Positions 61,991-64,000 of a stretch of 64,000 nucleotides of DNA are shown in pieces. Location: positions 1 through 64,000 of the forward strand of contig DAZV01000019.1 in assembly GCA_002083825.1 (NCBI GenBank), written 5' to 3'. The stretch is from Candidatus Sericytochromatia bacterium S15B-MN24 CBMW_12 (GTDB taxonomy: Bacteria; Cyanobacteriota; Sericytochromatia; S15B-MN24; UBA4093). Below the pieces are notes generated by a model. That model saw nothing but the letters and a program-made list of their open reading frames with translations, did no database searches and was not told the origin of the DNA. Within the stretch, counting starts at the first letter, position 1, and the number at the start of each line of letters is the position of its first letter. The translations under genes and the position numbers were made by a program.

Positions 61991-62431
61991 ATGCCGATTC
62001 GGAAGGCGCACGCGGTTTGGGAAGGCGACTTGCCGCGGGGGAAGGGCCAGATGAGCCTCGGGAGCGGGGCGTACGAGGGTGCGTACTCCTTTCAGACCCG
62101 GATGGGAGATACGCCCGGAACGAACCCTGAAGAACTGATTGGCGCCGCGCTGGCCGGCTGCTTCTCGATGGCGCTATCGAACGGGTTGACCCAGGCGGCC
62201 CAGGCTCCCGAGCGGATCCGGACCGATGCCGAGGTTCACTTCGAAAAGCGGGACGGCGGCTGGGCCATCTCCCGGATCGACCTGACGACCGATGTCGAGA
62301 TGGCGGGGATAGACGAGGCGGCCTTTCGGGCGATCGCCGAAGAGGCCAAGAAGGCCTGTCCCGTATCGAAGGCGCTGACCGGCACGGAGATCCGGCTGGA
62401 GGCCCATCTACTGTCCGGAGCCACCCGCTGA
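61991..62431 (+). CDS. osmC: OsmC/Ohr-family peroxiredoxin
   Basis: OsmC proteins reduce organic hydroperoxides with a Cys pair. The 146-residue product has the family length and both cysteines: AGCFSMALSNGLT and KKACPVSKALTG. GTNPEELIGAALAGC and the preceding Arg-containing strand match OsmC better than Ohr. GAGGAGGG lies upstream of the ATG. Its last 24 bases overlap the end of the convergent hxlR-type gene. Confidence 0.93.
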   Translation: MPIRKAHAVWEGDLPRGKGQMSLGSGAYEGAYSFQTRMGDTPGTNPEELIGAALAGCFSMALSNGLTQAAQAPERIRTDAEVHFEKRDGGWAISRIDLTTDVEMAGIDEAAFRAIAEEAKKACPVSKALTGTEIRLEAHLLSGATR

Positions 62432-62815
62432 CCCCGCGTTCACGGGCACGTCTCCGAGGGGCAAGGCGGGGGTGGAGCCTGTGCAACGGGGTTCCGCGAC
62501 GTACCAGTTCTCGGCGATCGCCGCCAGCTCCTTGATCACCGGCGAAAGCTCGCACATTCGCTCGGTGACGCCGTAGGTCACCTGGGGGGGGATCGTCGCT
62601 TCGTAGTCACGATAGAGCAGTCCGGCGTCCACGAGCTTGCGCAGGCGTTCGGCCAGGACTTTGCTCGAAACCCCGGAAATCTGCTTTTTGAGGGAGCCGA
62701 AGCGGGTTGGACCGTGCTCTCCGAGGATCCAGAGGATGTAGATGGTCCAGGGCCCCGAGAGCAGGCACATGAGCTTGCCCATCGGGCAATCGGCGTCCAG
62801 TCTTGGATTCGACAT
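62408..62815 (-). CDS. HxlR-family winged-helix regulator
   Basis: The 135-residue product has the HxlR domain (about 10-105): the N-terminal conserved Cys in DADCPMGKLMCLLSGPWTIYILWIL, RFGSLKKQISGVSSKVLAERLRKL as the recognition helix region, and the wing TYGVTERMCELSPVIKEL. Redox-sensing HxlR proteins use that first Cys. Beside osmC and with its own divergent gap, a role in sensing oxidative or electrophile stress is likely. GAGGAAC precedes the ATG. Confidence 0.92.
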   Translation of the reverse strand: MSNPRLDADCPMGKLMCLLSGPWTIYILWILGEHGPTRFGSLKKQISGVSSKVLAERLRKLVDAGLLYRDYEATIPPQVTYGVTERMCELSPVIKELAAIAENWYVAEPRCTGSTPALPLGDVPVNAGSAGGSGQ

Positions 62816-62850
62816 GGCGTTCCTCTTCAGCGGTCCGAACGACCGGGTGG

Positions 62851-62902
62851 TTACTATTGGGCACTTACTTTACATTTGTGGCTGGTGTACTACAGTAACA
62901 GG
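62851..62902. promoter_or_regulatory. Divergent control region of hxlR-type and DUF5069 genes
   Basis: On the plus strand TTTACA (62869-62874) and TACAGT (62891-62896) are 16 bases apart, a fair promoter for the DUF5069 gene. An imperfect palindrome TACT-AC-AGTA (62888-62897) covers the -10, and TTACT occurs twice more upstream (62851, 62865), so the regulator may bind here. Confidence 0.4.
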
Positions 62903-62951
62903 TGTCGGCCTTCCGGTCGACGTCATGCGTTCCCCCAGAAAGGATCCTTCA

Positions 62952-63398
62952 ATGCAGCCAGCTCTGGATTTGACCCGCGAGTTTCCCCGTAGCCCGTTCG
63001 ATGCGATCGCCGGGTACTTCTGGCTTCCTCGTTTGATCGACAAGACCCGTGCCCATTTCGCCGGCACTCGGGGCGAGTACATGGCTTATCCCTGTCCTTC
63101 GGATGTGCGCTTCATCGAGTTCTTCGGTCTGGACGTCGAGGCCTTGGGTGAGGTGATCAAGTCCATGGCGAGCGACGACGCGATCGCCGCCTGGATCATG
63201 GATCATCAGGTTTCCCGCACGGCCGAGGAAGTTGCGGGTTTTCTCAAGCTCCTCTCCGTCCCACCGGCGGATCCCAGCAAGGCGGCCTACCTCGCTGCTC
63301 AGGCCAAGGCCGTCGCTCCTGACCGCAACGACATCGACACCTTCTCCAAGCTGATCTGCGTCGAGGAGAACCATCCCATTCCCGCTCACCTGACTTAG
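62952..63398 (+). CDS. DUF5069 family protein
   Basis: The 148-residue product matches DUF5069: LTREFPRSPFDAIAGYFWLPRLIDKTRAHFAGTRGEYMAYPCPSDVRFIEFFGLD is the family pattern, and the rest is helical. The function is unknown. The ATG follows AAAGGAT at the right distance. It is divergent from the hxlR-type gene and shares its control region, so it may belong to the same stress response. Confidence 0.85.
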   Translation: MQPALDLTREFPRSPFDAIAGYFWLPRLIDKTRAHFAGTRGEYMAYPCPSDVRFIEFFGLDVEALGEVIKSMASDDAIAAWIMDHQVSRTAEEVAGFLKLLSVPPADPSKAAYLAAQAKAVAPDRNDIDTFSKLICVEENHPIPAHLT

Positions 63399-63406
63399 TT
63401 CCGAGC

Positions 63407-64000
63407 CTATCGACCTTTCACCATGCTCAAGGCCACGGCTTCCGCCACCTTGATCCCGTCGATGCCGGCCGAAAGGATGCCTCCCGCGTACCCCGCCCCT
63501 TCGCCGGCGGGGTAGAGGCCGACCGTGTTGACGCTCTGAAAGTCGTCCCCGCGCTTGATCCGGATGGGCGAGGACGTGCGGGTTTCGACTCCCGTCAACA
63601 TGGCGCCCGCCATGGCGAAGCCCTTGATCTGCCTGTCGAAGGCGGGAAGCGCTTCCCGGATGGCGGCGACGGCGTAATCCGGAAGGCTCGCGCTCAGGTC
63701 GCTCATGCGCACCCCCGGCCGGTAGGATGGCTTGACGGTTCCTGGCGCGTTCGACGGGCGACCTGCGAGGAAGTCCCCCACCAACTGGGCGGGCGCATCG
63801 TAGTTGCCGCCGCCCAGGACGAAGGCTTGCTCCTCGAGGCGTCGTTGAAGCGCGATTCCCGCCAGCGGATGGCCCGGATAATCCTCGGGCGTGATCCCGA
63901 CGACGATGGCCGAGTTGGCGTTCTGCTCGTCTCGCGAGTATTGGCTCATCCCGTTGGTGACCAGCTTCCCCGGCTCCGAGGCGGCCGCGACCACCAGCCC
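63407..64000 (-). CDS. FAD-dependent dehydrogenase, COG2509 type (partial)
   Basis: The frame is open to the right edge, so only the C-terminal part (about 197 residues) is seen. It has VAAASEPGKLVTNGMSQYSRDEQNANSAIVV, QRRLEEQAFVLGGGNYDAPAQLVGDF, the basic loop VETRTSSPIRI, and the end motif VGLYPAGEGAGYAGGILSAGIDGIKVAEAV, which closes the FAD site in this family. The substrate is not known. The N-terminal Rossmann motif lies outside the window. Confidence 0.9.
   Translation of the reverse strand, partial: GLVVAAASEPGKLVTNGMSQYSRDEQNANSAIVVGITPEDYPGHPLAGIALQRRLEEQAFVLGGGNYDAPAQLVGDFLAGRPSNAPGTVKPSYRPGVRMSDLSASLPDYAVAAIREALPAFDRQIKGFAMAGAMLTGVETRTSSPIRIKRGDDFQSVNTVGLYPAGEGAGYAGGILSAGIDGIKVAEAVALSMVKGR

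Overview
The window reads as a GC-rich chromosomal segment of a diderm bacterium. It carries ribosomal, tRNA-synthetase and ssb housekeeping genes, type IV pilus motor genes, an MlaEFD lipid-transport set, an Omp85 barrel and several lipoproteins. No rRNA, tRNA, CRISPR array, phage or insertion sequence was seen. The palindrome GCGATCGC, the cyanobacterial HIP1 octamer, was met more than 20 times by eye, where a few would be expected by chance. Other cyanobacterial-style traits are a SigB/SigF-type sigma factor next to pil genes, an HstK-like multidomain kinase, an MscS channel with a cyclic-nucleotide domain, and a CTTAACCT-type Pho box. No photosynthesis gene is present, while fatty-acid beta-oxidation and homogentisate breakdown are. 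My inference is a non-photosynthetic relative of Cyanobacteria (Sericytochromatia-like), but this is not proven from sequence alone.

Layout. 1-5.3 kb: the end of an L7/L12-like domain protein, then rpsF-ssb-rpsR and pheS-pheT with a hairpin terminator between the two groups. 5.6-12.1 kb: a Roadblock-domain protein, pilB-pilT-pilC and an alternative sigma factor, which together look like a motility module. 12.4-21.1 kb (minus strand): mlaE-mlaF-mlaD, a 1744-residue Ser/Thr kinase-ATPase-TPR-GAF-GAF-GGDEF protein and a lipoprotein, tightly packed as one operon. 21.2-27.7 kb (minus): tgt, a large double GT-C glycosyltransferase, rph-aroH, and a DUF362 protein. 28.0-35.2 kb (plus): a TetR-controlled beta-oxidation operon (tetR, thiolase, hydroxyacyl-CoA dehydrogenase/enoyl-CoA hydratase fusion, acyl-CoA dehydrogenase, etfB, etfA) behind a clear promoter and operator and closed by a strong terminator. 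35.4-41 kb: a phosphatase lipoprotein, an MscS-cNMP channel, lon and a truncated MscS. 41.2-44 kb: fumarylacetoacetase-family hydrolase, homogentisate dioxygenase and flavin reductase. 44-59 kb: an accessory stretch with two orphan coiled-coil proteins, hisC, lipoproteins, an Omp85 barrel, two c-di-GMP GGDEF-EAL proteins, a subtilisin, a HEAT protein and a TPR/SIR2 pair. 59-64 kb: crcB, hrpB, osmC/hxlR, a DUF5069 protein and an FAD dehydrogenase running off the edge.

The most distinctive systems are three. First, the minimal MlaEFD set, whose MlaD carries a long helical and beta-rich C-terminus (a possible trans-envelope bridge), is wired to a kinase/diguanylate cyclase. Second, a family of short intergenic repeats built on GCGCC-N-GCGGCT sits right at stop codons. 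Third, a SIR2-like protein is translationally coupled to an exported TPR protein. Many operon junctions use TTG or GTG starts with strong Shine-Dalgarno sequences, so several starts given here are downstream of the longest open frame.
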